Positions 56,999-64,000 of a stretch of DNA of 64,000 nt are shown one piece after another (position 1 is the first letter of the stretch; each line of letters opens with the position of its first letter). A program made the position numbers and the translations under genes. The notes under the pieces are model-generated. The model saw only the letters and a program-made list of their open reading frames with translations, ran no database searches and was not told the origin of the DNA. The DNA lies in assembly GCA_965226785.1 (NCBI GenBank), contig CBDDEC010000001.1:1-64000 (forward strand). The letters are read 5' to 3'. The stretch comes from CBDDEC01 sp965226785. GTDB lineage: Bacteria > Chloroflexota > Dehalococcoidia > UBA2979.

Positions 56999-59900
56999 GC
57001 CGGCACCGCCTCGCGCTCGCCGGCGAGCAGCCGCAGCAGGGCTCCGATCGGCTCGACGAGGTGTTCGCCCAGCTCGCTCGCTTGCAGCCGCAACTGCGTG
57101 CGCCCCACGCGCACGCCCGAGGGCAGGCGTGGCAGCGTCCGTGTCGCGAATGGCTGGCCGTCTGCCGCGGTGACGATGACTTCACCTCCATCGACCCGCA
57201 CCGAGGCGATGCCTGCTTCCAGCGCGCTCAAGCGCAGCCGCACGAGGTCGAGCAACGACAACAGCGCGGCCGGCAGCTCGCCAAAACGATCCACCGTCTC
57301 ACGTGCGATCGCGTCCAGGTCTCCCGCGCCACCGATACCGGAGATGCGCTGGTAGAGCGCCAGCCGCGCCTCGATGTCCTCGATGTACGACTCAGGGATG
57401 TAGGCCGGGATCGGGAGGTCGATCTGGGTCGAGCGCAGCGCGTTGCGCCGCTCGTGTGGCAGTGGCTCCGGCGCGCGTTGTTCGTGCGCCGCGCGCAGCT
57501 CCTCGACGGACTCGCCGAGCATCTGGGTGTAGAGGTCGAACCCGACCGAGGCGATGTGGCCGCTCTGCTGGGCGCCCAGCAGGTTGCCTGCGCCACGGAT
57601 CTCGAGGTCACGGAGCGCTATCTGGAAGCCCGCTCCGAGCTCGGAAGCCTCGAAGATCGTGCCCAGACGCTGTTGCGCCACCTCGGTCAGCACGTGTTCT
57701 CGCGGGTGGAACAGGTAGGCGTAGGCCTGGTTCGTGCCCCGCCCGACCCGACCACGCAGCTGGTACATCTGCGCCAGGCCGAGGCGGTCCGAGCGGTCGA
57801 CGATCAGCGTGTTCACGTTCGGGATGTCGATGCCCGACTCGATGATCGTCGTGCAGACGAGCACATCGAAGTCGCCGTCGGCGAACCGCTCCATCACCCG
57901 CTTCAGCAGACCCTCGGGCATCTGCCCGTGTCCGATGACCACGCGTGCCTCCGGGACCAGCTTCTTGATCGCGTCGGTGAAGAGGTCGATCGACTGCACG
58001 CGGTTGTGTACGAGGTAGACCTGCCCGCCGCGTTCGAGCTCGTGGAGGATCGCTTCGCGCACCGCTGGCTCGTCCCACTCCATCACGTACGTCTGCACCG
58101 GCCGCCGGCCCTCGGGCGGCGTGTCGATCGTCGACATGTCGCGGATGCCTGTCAGCGCCATGTGCAGCGTGCGAGGAATCGGCGTCGCCGAGAGCGTCAG
58201 CACATCGACCTCGAGCCGCATCCGCTTCAGCCGCTCCTTGTGCGTCACGCCGAAGCGCTGCTCCTCGTCGATCACCACGAGGCCCAGGTTCTGGAACTCG
58301 ATGTTGGCCTCGAGCAGGCGGTGCGTGCCGATCAGGATGTCGATCTCACCGCTGGCGGCGCGGCGGATCACATCGCGTGCCTCGGCGTCCGTGCGGAAGC
58401 GCGAGAGCACCTCGATGCGCGTCGGGAACGCGGCGAGGCGTTCCGAGAAGGTGCGCAGGTGCTGCTGAGCGAGCACGGTCGTGGGCACGAGGACGGCGAC
58501 CTGGAACCCGTCCTGGATCGCCTTGAACGCCGCACGCACCGCCACCTCGGTCTTGCCGAAGCCCACGTCGCCACAGATCACGCGGTCCATTGGGCGTTCC
58601 GACTCCATGTCGGCCTTCACCGCGGTGATCGCCTCCAGCTGGTCCTCGGTCTCCTCGAACGGGAACGAGGCCTCGAGTTCCCGCTGCCAGTCGCCGTCGG
58701 CGCCGAAGGCGTGGCCCTGCAGCAACTGCCGCGCTGCGTACAGCCGCACGAGATCGCCCGCGACGACCTTCACCGCCTCGCGCACCCTCGAGCGCGCGCG
58801 CGACCACTCCTGCGTTCCGAGCCGGGTCAGCCGCGGCGCATGCCCGGAGGGACCGGTGTAACGCGAGACGCGATCGACCTGCTCAACCGGGACGTACAGC
58901 TTGTCCTCGCCGGCGTAGCGCAACTCCAGGTAGTCGCGATCCTCGCCGGCCACGGGCCGCCGTACGATGCCGCCGAAACGCGCGATGCCATGGTCGGCGT
59001 GGACCACGAAGTCGCCCGGGCGCACCTCCGCGAGGAACTGCGAGCGGTGGGTCGCGCGCTGACGCAGCCGCCGCCGCCGCTTCACGAAGCCGAACAGCTC
59101 GCGGTCGGTGACGAGGCCGACGATGCCGTTCGGCGTGGCCACCGACCAACCCTCGGGCAGGCTGCCCTGTACCAGCGCTACATCGCCGGCGTCGAGGTCC
59201 GGCGTCGCGTCGACGACCTCAAGGTGCGCACCGCGGCCGAGCTGTTCCTCGATCACCTCGCCCAGGCGCTGCGCCTGCTGCGTGGCGATGACCACGCGGT
59301 CGCGGCGCTGCCGGCGTCGGCCGATGTCCTGCACCGCGTCGGTGAGGAGGCCGGCATAAGCGTCCGCCGGTTGGAACGGCAGCCGCAGCGCTCCCGGTTC
59401 GCGGCCCGTGACCCAGCGCGCGAACTCGACGCGCCGCGGCCGACTGTCGAGCGCGACGCGCATCTCCTGTCGCGTCGCATGCGGAAGCGGCGCCTCCGGG
59501 TCGAGCTGGCCGTGTCCGGCGAGATCGGCTCGGCGCTCAAGCGTCAGCTCCTCGAGGTCGCTGAGCGCCGCATCGACCCCCTCGCGCTCGTCGATCAGCA
59601 ACAGCGCGCCGGGCGAGAGGTGATCCAGCAGGGTGTGTTCGACCGCGAGCGGACCGTACAGCTCGGGGACCACCAGCTCGCCGCTGCGCAGGCGCAAGAG
59701 CTCCGCCTCCACCTCTTCGCCTCGCACCCGATCGAGGCGGTCGGCGACCCGGATCAGCTCCTCGTGTGTCGGGAACCATTGCGAGGCCGGTCCGACGTCT
59801 ACCTCGTTCAACTGCTCGACCGTGCGCTGGTCCGCCACGTCGAAGCGACGGATCGAGTCGATCTCCGACCCGAAGAACTCGATGCGGAGCGCCGTCTCGT

Positions 59901-60474
59901 CCCCGGCCGTGAAGACATCGAGGATGCCGCCGCGGCGGGCGGCCTGTCCCGGTTCCTCCACGAGTGCGCCGAAGACATACCCGGCGTCGACGAGGCTGAG
60001 CGCGAGCGTATCGAGCTCGATCTGGTCGCCGCGCCTGATGTGGCCGGGTCCGCGGCCCAGGTCGGCCGGGCGCATGGTGCGCTCCGCTACGGCCGCCGCC
60101 GAGGCGATCACGAGCGGCGCTGGGTCACCCGAGCTGGCGCGGGCCATGCGACTGAGGACCGCGATGCGGCGCTGCGCGTTTTCGTGCGCCGCGACCTCGC
60201 GCTCGTACGCCATCCCGCCGCGCGAGGGGTAGAGCACCGCCGCATCGCCGGCCCAGCCAGCGAGTTGCTCCGCATAGGCCTCGGCGTCTGACTCCCGGGC
60301 GACGATCAGGAGTGTCGGCGTGCGGTGCCGACGCCACAGCAGGGCAGCGGTCACCGCCTTCGCCGCGTCGATCACGCCGAGGCGAACGGTCGCGTTGCTG
60401 TCGAGGCGGCGGTACACCTCGGGCAGTGGCTCGACGCTCTGCAAGGTCCGGAGGAGGGAGTCGAGACGCATCAC
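56995..60474 (-). CDS. mfd: Transcription-repair coupling factor Mfd
   Basis: A 1159-aa ATP-dependent translocase that removes RNA polymerase stalled at DNA lesions and recruits UvrA. The order matches the family: UvrB-like N-terminal modules (LLWRRHRTPTLLIVAR, EPGQAARRGGILDVF, DFFG-like RIEFFGSEIDSIRRFD), an RNA-polymerase-interacting domain around residue 500 (GDFVVHADHGIARFGG), then RecG-like helicase motifs: GDVGFGKT (Lys641), DEEQRFGV (736-743), LSATPIPRTLHMALTG, and QLRGRVGR. The C-terminal TRCF domain ends near residue 1110. Start at GTG 60474 or ATG 60471. Full length; long frames on the other strand are shadows. Confidence 0.97.
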   Translation of the reverse strand: MMRLDSLLRTLQSVEPLPEVYRRLDSNATVRLGVIDAAKAVTAALLWRRHRTPTLLIVARESDAEAYAEQLAGWAGDAAVLYPSRGGMAYEREVAAHENAQRRIAVLSRMARASSGDPAPLVIASAAAVAERTMRPADLGRGPGHIRRGDQIELDTLALSLVDAGYVFGALVEEPGQAARRGGILDVFTAGDETALRIEFFGSEIDSIRRFDVADQRTVEQLNEVDVGPASQWFPTHEELIRVADRLDRVRGEEVEAELLRLRSGELVVPELYGPLAVEHTLLDHLSPGALLLIDEREGVDAALSDLEELTLERRADLAGHGQLDPEAPLPHATRQEMRVALDSRPRRVEFARWVTGREPGALRLPFQPADAYAGLLTDAVQDIGRRRQRRDRVVIATQQAQRLGEVIEEQLGRGAHLEVVDATPDLDAGDVALVQGSLPEGWSVATPNGIVGLVTDRELFGFVKRRRRLRQRATHRSQFLAEVRPGDFVVHADHGIARFGGIVRRPVAGEDRDYLELRYAGEDKLYVPVEQVDRVSRYTGPSGHAPRLTRLGTQEWSRARSRVREAVKVVAGDLVRLYAARQLLQGHAFGADGDWQRELEASFPFEETEDQLEAITAVKADMESERPMDRVICGDVGFGKTEVAVRAAFKAIQDGFQVAVLVPTTVLAQQHLRTFSERLAAFPTRIEVLSRFRTDAEARDVIRRAASGEIDILIGTHRLLEANIEFQNLGLVVIDEEQRFGVTHKERLKRMRLEVDVLTLSATPIPRTLHMALTGIRDMSTIDTPPEGRRPVQTYVMEWDEPAVREAILHELERGGQVYLVHNRVQSIDLFTDAIKKLVPEARVVIGHGQMPEGLLKRVMERFADGDFDVLVCTTIIESGIDIPNVNTLIVDRSDRLGLAQMYQLRGRVGRGTNQAYAYLFHPREHVLTEVAQQRLGTIFEASELGAGFQIALRDLEIRGAGNLLGAQQSGHIASVGFDLYTQMLGESVEELRAAHEQRAPEPLPHERRNALRSTQIDLPIPAYIPESYIEDIEARLALYQRISGIGGAGDLDAIARETVDRFGELPAALLSLLDLVRLRLSALEAGIASVRVDGGEVIVTAADGQPFATRTLPRLPSGVRVGRTQLRLQASELGEHLVEPIGALLRLLAGEREAVPA

Positions 60475-60643
60475 CAGTCCTGCTCAGCGCTCCGCAGGGC
60501 GCAACTCGATGGTCACGCACGCCCAAGCGGGGCCGCCCCGTTTGGAGTGGCCCTCGAACTGTCGTGCTCGTGTCGCGATCAAGTTTAGCGCGGCGCCGGG
60601 TCGAGGTGCTGAGGGAACGCCCTGACAGCGCTCCGTCGAAACT

Positions 60644-61330
60644 TCAGGGCGCGTTGGCGATGCGCATCGCGGCATCGATGCCGTCGCGCGCGGCCGTCTC
60701 TGCCACATCGACTGCGTTCCGCGCGGCCGCTTCGAGTGTCTCGCGCTCCGCCCTCGAGGGCTCCGACAGCACCCAGGCGGCGACGCGCTCCGGGTCGCGC
60801 ACGGGCTCACCGTCGTCGTATGGCCGGTCGATGCCAATACGGAGACGGGGGAACTCGGTGGAGCCACCCAGCGCGGAGATGATCGACTTCAGCGCGTTGT
60901 TTCCGCCGGAGCCACCGGAGGCGCGCAATCGCAGCCGCCCCACGGGCAGATCCAGGTCGTCGTAAATCACCAGCAGCTGCTGGGGCCTCAGCCCGAGGCG
61001 TTTCAGCTCGGCAGCGATCGGCGGACCGGACACGTTCATCATCGCCCGCGGTCGGGCGATCGTCAGCGCGTGCCCGTCCACCTCCACGGCGGCGCGGTCG
61101 ACTCGCCCGTGGCGCGTCAGTTGCACGCTATGACCGTTGGCCAGTCGCCGGACGCACCAGGCCCCAACGTTGTGACGCGTGTTGCCGTACTCCGCACCCG
61201 GGTTGCCGAGGCCGACGACGAGGGCCGTCGTGACCTCGCCACGTTCGAGCTGGTCGTCGAACGTTTGCGTGTCATCGCGACCGCCACGGAAGCGGCGACG
61301 GAACTGCTGGAAGCGGCGTGACAGGCCCAT
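60644..61330 (-). CDS. pth: Peptidyl-tRNA hydrolase
   Basis: Pth cleaves peptidyl-tRNA released from stalled ribosomes. From ATG 61330 it is 228 aa, about 35 residues longer at the N-terminus than usual (a basic/acidic lead before ALVVGLGNPG); GTG at codon 33 would give the common length, and no start has a strong ribosome site. Active-site features are GLGNPGAEYGNTRHNVG (Asn43, His53), MMNVSG, VIYDDLDLPVGRLRLR (catalytic Asp), and GSGGNNALKSI, where family members usually have GGHNG. It precedes mfd by 170 bp on the same strand. Confidence 0.94.
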   Translation of the reverse strand: MGLSRRFQQFRRRFRGGRDDTQTFDDQLERGEVTTALVVGLGNPGAEYGNTRHNVGAWCVRRLANGHSVQLTRHGRVDRAAVEVDGHALTIARPRAMMNVSGPPIAAELKRLGLRPQQLLVIYDDLDLPVGRLRLRASGGSGGNNALKSIISALGGSTEFPRLRIGIDRPYDDGEPVRDPERVAAWVLSEPSRAERETLEAAARNAVDVAETAARDGIDAAMRIANAP

Positions 61331-61479
61331 GGGCCGATCCTCGGTGCGGTCGTGGTCCGAGCGCAACCGCCGTGGCACGACATCCGCCGGACTGGCGTGG
61401 TTGTCCACCTGAATTGTGGCCAGGTTGCAGCGCTTGTTCACGACGCTGTGTATAACAGCCGTACTCGTTCGGCTCGCGC

Positions 61480-61613
61480 TGGCTATGGTGGCCGTGGCCT
61501 GGGCGGGGAATCCGGAATTCGCACTCTGTAGGTGACTTCCACGGATTTGGCAGAGACCCAGACAGGCAAGACGCCCCGCTCCGTTCGATCGAACGGAGCG
61601 GGGCTTCGTCTTT
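61480..61613 (+). ncRNA. Putative structured RNA 1 with terminator
   Basis: The segment contains CTCTGTAG (about 61525), then CAGAGACCC (about 61552), able to pair CTCTG/CAGAG, then GACAGGCAAGA-like spacing, and a perfect 14-bp terminator stem GCCCCGCTCCGTTC/GAACGGAGCGGGGC (61573-61604, loop GATC) followed by TTCGTCTTTC. The layout and words recur at 61890-62006. No ORF. It is a candidate small RNA or a 5' leader left without its gene. Confidence 0.4.
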
Positions 61614-61707
61614 CGACCCGGGCGGCGGTCGTGCGCGCGGAACCGCCTGCCGGCGATGCGAGCGCCGCCCAGGTCGTCACACCAACTGTCCAGGACCACT
61701 GTCGAGG

Positions 61708-61730
61708 CCCCGCGAGAGCGGGGTCTTTCG
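61708..61730 (+). terminator. Terminator hairpin between the two RNA candidates
   Basis: Stem CCCCGC/GCGGGG with loop GAGA, followed by TCTTTCG. It is plus-strand oriented, like those at 61573 and 61965; it could end a third short transcript. Confidence 0.5.
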
Positions 61731-61889
61731 ATATCGCCCGCGGTCTACGAGCAGAGCGTGCCGTCACTTCTCTGTGTGAGTTGTGGCACGAACTTATCGA
61801 ACCGTATCCCCGATTTTGTGCCTTGCTTGTGCACGACCTTGTTGAGAAGTAAGCCATCGAGGGGGTTGCGGGGCCTACATTCTCCTCGG

Positions 61890-62006
61890 CTTAGGCGGGG
61901 GCGTCGCCAGAAACCGACTCTGTAGCGGTTCTTGGGGGCGGGCAGAGACCCGACAAGCAAGAGGCCCCTTCTTCGGGACGATCGCCGAAGAGGGGGTTTC
62001 GTTTTG
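61890..62006 (+). ncRNA. Putative structured RNA 2 with terminator (paralogue of RNA 1)
   Basis: GACTCTGTAG (about 61917), GGGCAGAGACCCGACAAGCA (61940-61959), then the terminator stem CCCCTTCTTCGG/CCGAAGAGGGGG (61965-61996) and TTTCGTTTT. RNA 1 has CACTCTGTAG, GGCAGAGACCCAGACAGGCA and a terminator at the same places, so the two units are related. The full 61331-62083 gap has no recognised gene. Confidence 0.4.
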
Positions 62007-62083
62007 CCCTTTTCCGCCACCCCTCAGCCTCCACCCCTCAGCTCCCACCGAGAGATTCGCTACGCCTCAGGGCATTCCGATCG

Positions 62084-63448
62084 TCAGCGCAACCCGACGG
62101 GCTCTCCGTCCTCGACGGCATCTTCCAACAAGATCCGGAACGAGACGACGATCTCGTCAATCGTCGACTGGCTCACCTCGTCGTACCGCGTGAGCAGCTG
62201 CGAGACCGGACCGGCCACCGTGTTACCCCCGCCCAGCAGCCGTTCGATCTGCGCCAGTACCTCCGAACTGAGCACGCGGTCCAGGTCGTCGAGGTCGCTC
62301 GCGAGCAGCGCCTGTAGGACACGATCGAGGGGGTCGACGTCCGTTCGGCCCATCACCAGCGATGTCAGCGCACTCGCCAGCCGACGCTGCCGCCGGTCGA
62401 CCGTGACCTCGAGGCCCGCGAGCGCCGCCTCAGCGTCCGCCACGAGCTCGAAGCGTCCACCGAGCGCCAGGTCACCGCTGGTGGGCTCCTCCTCGCCGAC
62501 CGTGCTCGGCAGTGCGTCGATCGCGGCGAGGATGCGGGCGAGGTTCGCCGTCGCTCCCTCGCCATCCGGTGCACCGAGCGCCTCCACGCTGTCCAGCCGG
62601 CTCAGCATCGTCAGCTGCGGGTCGGCTGCCGCCAACATCGTTCGTGTCACCTCGAGGTCCTCGAGGGCGTGCCGATACCAGCGTTCGTAGGCGACGCGGT
62701 AACGCCTGGCCCAGGCGCGGACGGCCGGCCACGCCGCCGCCAGATCGTCGCGCTCGTAGTGTCGCCAGGGCGTCGCCTGCTCCAGCAACGCTCGGAGATC
62801 GACTGCGAGCTCGACGCGCTCCGGAGTGTCTTCGACGATGCGCGCGCCGCGGAGGTAGCGCAGCAGGCGGACCGCTTCCATCTCGCCGTCCGCGTCGAGC
62901 CGTTCGAGGAGCACCGTGTCGGCGAGAGCGTCAGGTTCCTCGAACGACAGTTGGACCCAGCGTTCGATCGCCTCTGGCTCATCGGCGCTCGCCAACGTGC
63001 TCCAGGGCTCGCGCTCGCGTCGTGCTAGGGCGAAGCTGCGCAGCTCCGCGAGCGCTGCGGCCTCTGAACGGAGCAGGCCTTCAGGCGGCGTCTCCGGCGA
63101 CAGCAGCGCCGCCAGCGCGGCGTCGAGGTACCCGCGGAGGATCGGGCGCTGCGGCCGCCAGTGGGGTGAAGCCTGCCAGAGCTGCCGTTCGATCGTGCTA
63201 GCGGCGGTCGGGGCACGGTCCACGATGTACGGCGCCTCGATGTCCGCGACCCCGCCGACGGTCGTCTCGATCATGAGCCAGCCCGGTCGCGACGCCAGGT
63301 TCGGCGCCACGCGCAGGCGCACGATGCGCACATCCGCCCTAGCGGGAGCAGGCGGCGCGAGGAACTCGGTGCGCCACGCGGACGCCTCGATCAGCGTTCC
63401 GGACGTGTCACGGTGGTACTCGACGGAACGCACCTCGAAGTCAGACAT
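62084..63448 (-). CDS. Protein of unknown function (454 aa)
   Basis: No family is recognised. The N-terminal ~80 residues are beta-rich (FEVRSVEYHRDTSGTLIEAS, VRIVRLRVAPNLASRPGWLM); the rest is almost entirely helical and acidic, with several Leu/Ala/Glu helices (e.g. LDRVLQALLASDLDDLDRVL) and no cysteine cluster or membrane segment. ATG 63448 has no strong ribosome site. The terminators of the RNA candidates point toward its 3' end. Good codon use supports a real gene. Confidence 0.7.
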   Translation of the reverse strand: MSDFEVRSVEYHRDTSGTLIEASAWRTEFLAPPAPARADVRIVRLRVAPNLASRPGWLMIETTVGGVADIEAPYIVDRAPTAASTIERQLWQASPHWRPQRPILRGYLDAALAALLSPETPPEGLLRSEAAALAELRSFALARREREPWSTLASADEPEAIERWVQLSFEEPDALADTVLLERLDADGEMEAVRLLRYLRGARIVEDTPERVELAVDLRALLEQATPWRHYERDDLAAAWPAVRAWARRYRVAYERWYRHALEDLEVTRTMLAAADPQLTMLSRLDSVEALGAPDGEGATANLARILAAIDALPSTVGEEEPTSGDLALGGRFELVADAEAALAGLEVTVDRRQRRLASALTSLVMGRTDVDPLDRVLQALLASDLDDLDRVLSSEVLAQIERLLGGGNTVAGPVSQLLTRYDEVSQSTIDEIVVSFRILLEDAVEDGEPVGLR

Positions 63449-63669
63449 GCGCTGCCGGTCGCTCCCGGATACTCGTGGTTTGGACCCGCATCGCGCGTGG
63501 TTGTACCACGACTCTCCGGGCGTCGCATCCGAGGCTGTCAGAAAGCAGGCCGGGCGATATTTCTATTGCGGGTCCGCGGGACCGCACCTACGATGCCGGA
63601 GCCGCGCCGCGCCGCCCCAACAGTGGTTCGTGCCGGCGCGACCGCGCATCTACCCACGGGAGATGACCG

Positions 63670-64000
63670 ATGCCTGATCCGATCGCCACTGCGCGCGCCG
63701 AGGGCCGAACGCTGCTGAGCGAGGCCGAAGCCAAGGAGCTCCTGGCTGCGGCTGGAGTACCCGTCACGGAGACGCGCGTCGCCGTCTCGGCCGACGAGGC
63801 GGCAGCACTCGCGGAGGAGTTTGGCTACCCCGTCGTCCTCAAGATCGTCTCGCCCGACATCGCCCACAAGTCAGACGTCGGCGGTGTCGCCCTCGGCTTC
63901 GAGGATGCGGACGCCGTCCGCGAGGGCTACGAGACCATGCTCGCGCGCGTGCAGGATGCTGCTCCCGGCGCCGCGCTCGCCGGCATCTCCGTGCAACGGC
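63670..64000 (+). CDS. ADP-forming acyl-CoA synthetase ATP-grasp subunit/domain (partial)
   Basis: ATG 63670 follows CGGGAGATGACCG and runs to the window edge (110 codons). LLSEAEAKELLAAAGVPVTE, then EEFGYPVVLKIVSPDIAHKS with DVGGVALGFEDADAVREGYE is the start of the ATP-grasp (ATP-grasp_5) part of ADP-forming acetate-CoA ligases and Pat/SucCD-like enzymes, which make acyl-CoA and ADP or run in reverse to make ATP. The phospho-His CoA-binding part would be encoded elsewhere or upstream in fusions; here the protein begins directly with ATP-grasp, as in separate beta subunits. Confidence 0.88.
   Translation, partial: MPDPIATARAEGRTLLSEAEAKELLAAAGVPVTETRVAVSADEAAALAEEFGYPVVLKIVSPDIAHKSDVGGVALGFEDADAVREGYETMLARVQDAAPGAALAGISVQR

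Noticed and set aside
55979..57355. Plus-strand frame of about 458 codons over GNAT, HAD and the mfd end
   Set aside because: It spans three well-supported minus-strand genes and has shadow composition.
56827..60291. A 1154-codon plus-strand open frame across mfd
   Set aside because: It is a shadow of the high-GC mfd gene on the other strand; full-length Mfd motifs lie on the minus strand and the plus translation has no family features.

Overview
The window is GC-rich and densely coded, and fits an environmental bacterium with single-copy housekeeping genes (mfd, pth), NfeD fragments, many luciferase-like flavin oxidoreductases, a Tat-exported lipoprotein peptide-binding protein and LutABC lactate oxidation. 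The gene content suggests Chloroflexota (Dehalococcoidia or SAR202-like); an actinobacterium cannot be excluded. No rRNA or phylogenetic marker was analysed, so this is a guess from gene style.

Layout: 1-2195 is the N-terminal three quarters of a single-polypeptide (type ISP-like) restriction enzyme. 2.2-9.2 kb is a transposon graveyard: three defective copies of one integrase-core IS (inverted ends CGTGGGACGGCAAAAC), three 96-121 bp mini-elements with related ends, and stumps of NfeD, an FAD monooxygenase, an MFS transporter, an IS3 and an IS30 transposase, with an intact DsbA-like gene and two small unknown genes in between. 9.1-10.35 kb looks like a decayed prophage or island abutting a tRNA-Gly (terminase small subunit-like gene, duplicated promoter-like repeats, four GTGTCG-N6-TACCGG sites).

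10.6-20.4 kb holds a CHASE-PAS-GGDEF cyclase and a probable immunity/signalling island: patatin lipase, an unknown protein, a membrane TIR receptor, an alpha/beta hydrolase fused to a TPR-S-like (ASK/MAP3K TRAFs-binding-like) region, and NUDIX hydrolases (one intact, one vestigial). This is the best candidate for an undescribed system. 20.9-25.3 kb is one operon (DUF1800, DUF1501, NHL repeats, MNT nucleotidyltransferase, HEPN). 25.3-40 kb is catabolic and transport: an orphan PEP-mobile-domain protein, an SDR/CoA-transferase deletion fusion, MFS, a degenerate-site ABC exporter, a phosphotransferase, a membrane LuxR regulator, lutC-lutBA with a D-2-hydroxyacid dehydrogenase, and an LLM oxidoreductase. 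40.3-42.2 kb is a peptide ABC binding protein.

42.2-53.8 kb is a plastic zone with a decayed redoxin, a complete IS3 element, and a dispersed repeat family built from hairpins and tRNA-3'-end-like sequence, ending at a tRNA-Pro with an odd anticodon loop. 53.8-61.3 kb is stable: membrane protein, amidohydrolase, then the overlapping GNAT-HAD-mfd block and pth. A 750-bp gap (61.3-62.1 kb) carries two related putative structured RNAs with terminators; an unknown 454-aa protein and the start of an ADP-forming acyl-CoA synthetase close the window.
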